Assembly: GCA_030590405.1 (NCBI GenBank)
Contig: JAUUYO010000174.1
Location: forward strand, 1-7,312
Reading direction: 5' to 3'
DNA from: Kangiellaceae bacterium
GTDB taxonomy: Bacteria; Pseudomonadota; Gammaproteobacteria; Enterobacterales; Kangiellaceae
Length of the DNA stretch: 7,312 bases
In this document: one piece after another, positions 7,119 to 7,312 of the stretch
Layout of the letters: every line of letters starts with the position of its first letter
Numbering within the stretch: position 1 is the stretch's first letter
Program-made: the position numbers and the translations under genes
The notes under the pieces: model-generated
What the model was told of the DNA's origin: nothing
Seen by the model: the letters and a program-made list of their open reading frames with translations, nothing else
The model's database searches: none

Positions 7119-7312
7119 ATGCACCTACTGGGCAACGCTACCGCATCCCTCGGCAATTGCTCCTGCATTGCTCTACTACCGTACGTCCTGTACATATGCT
7201 CTCGCTCATTGCCTAATGCACCTACTGGGCAACGCTACCGCATCCCTCGGCAATTGCTCCTGCATTGCTCTACTACCGTACGTCCTGTACATATGCTCTC
7301 GCTCATTGCCTA
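7102..7312. repeat. Exact 97-bp tandem repeat, two full copies plus 17 bp, continuing past the window
   Basis: Copies 7102-7198 and 7199-7295 match base for base and a third starts at 7296. The unit holds related sub-blocks: GGCAACGCTACCGCATCCCT (7131-7150) resembles GGCAATTGCTCCTGCATTGCT (7152-7172) and the outlying 7081-7100 block (18 of 20 positions). It also carries three close six-base palindromes, CGTACG (7180-7185), TGTACA (7189-7194) and CATATG (7193-7198). As 97 is not a multiple of three, a repeated protein domain is unlikely. Identity between copies points to recent duplication or continuing homogenisation. Confidence 0.95.

Noticed and set aside
7102..7312. CRISPR array
   Set aside because: The 97-bp copies abut with no unique spacers and the unit is far longer than a CRISPR repeat.
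7102..7312. Integron attC sites or cassette array
   Set aside because: Some TTGCCTAAT-like bases recall attC cores, but no proper core-site pair is seen and no cassette genes lie between copies.

Overview
The window looks like chromosomal DNA of a moderately AT-rich gammaproteobacterium; a CvpA-DUF4124 fusion beside a rhomboid protease and the style of the hsd genes suggest this, but genus cannot be fixed by eye. Every protein gene lies on the minus strand, so the biological order runs from right to left.

Upstream end (about 6862-7312): gene-free DNA with an exact 97-bp tandem repeat running off the window edge (two full copies plus 17 bp), a perfect 22-bp palindrome flanked by TTGTA direct repeats, and a plausible sigma70-type promoter just before the first gene.

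Central block (6861-1417): a type I restriction-modification operon in decay. The 5' part of hsdM stops immediately after its SAM-binding motif I and runs by an ATGA overlap into an intact gene for an AlbA_2/Schlafen-type ATPase with a winged-helix C-terminus. That gene overlaps hsdR by another ATGA. hsdR appears to have suffered an internal deletion plus frameshift: it keeps the PD-(D/E)xK nuclease and the second half of the motor, but lacks Walker A and the DEAD-like box. It overlaps by 8 bp a YgjP-like (DUF45) zinc metallopeptidase gene, which is intact. No hsdS is visible. As read, the locus cannot encode a working type I methylase, or a restriction enzyme able to translocate DNA, yet both non-R-M genes are complete.

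Downstream end (1371-1): a membrane protein with a CvpA-like four-helix N-terminus, two copies of an STI1-like motif, and a C-terminal DUF4124-type motif, followed after 37 bp by the start of a rhomboid intramembrane serine protease cut by the window edge. These look like ordinary host genes.

The main points for follow-up are the two deletion-like junctions in hsdM and hsdR (one with a suggestive 8-bp microhomology), survival of the AlbA_2 ATPase and YgjP genes inside the broken operon, the unusual CvpA fusion, and the 97-bp tandem array. I found no convincing complete novel system; a reduced or decayed type I R-M locus is the best-supported reading.
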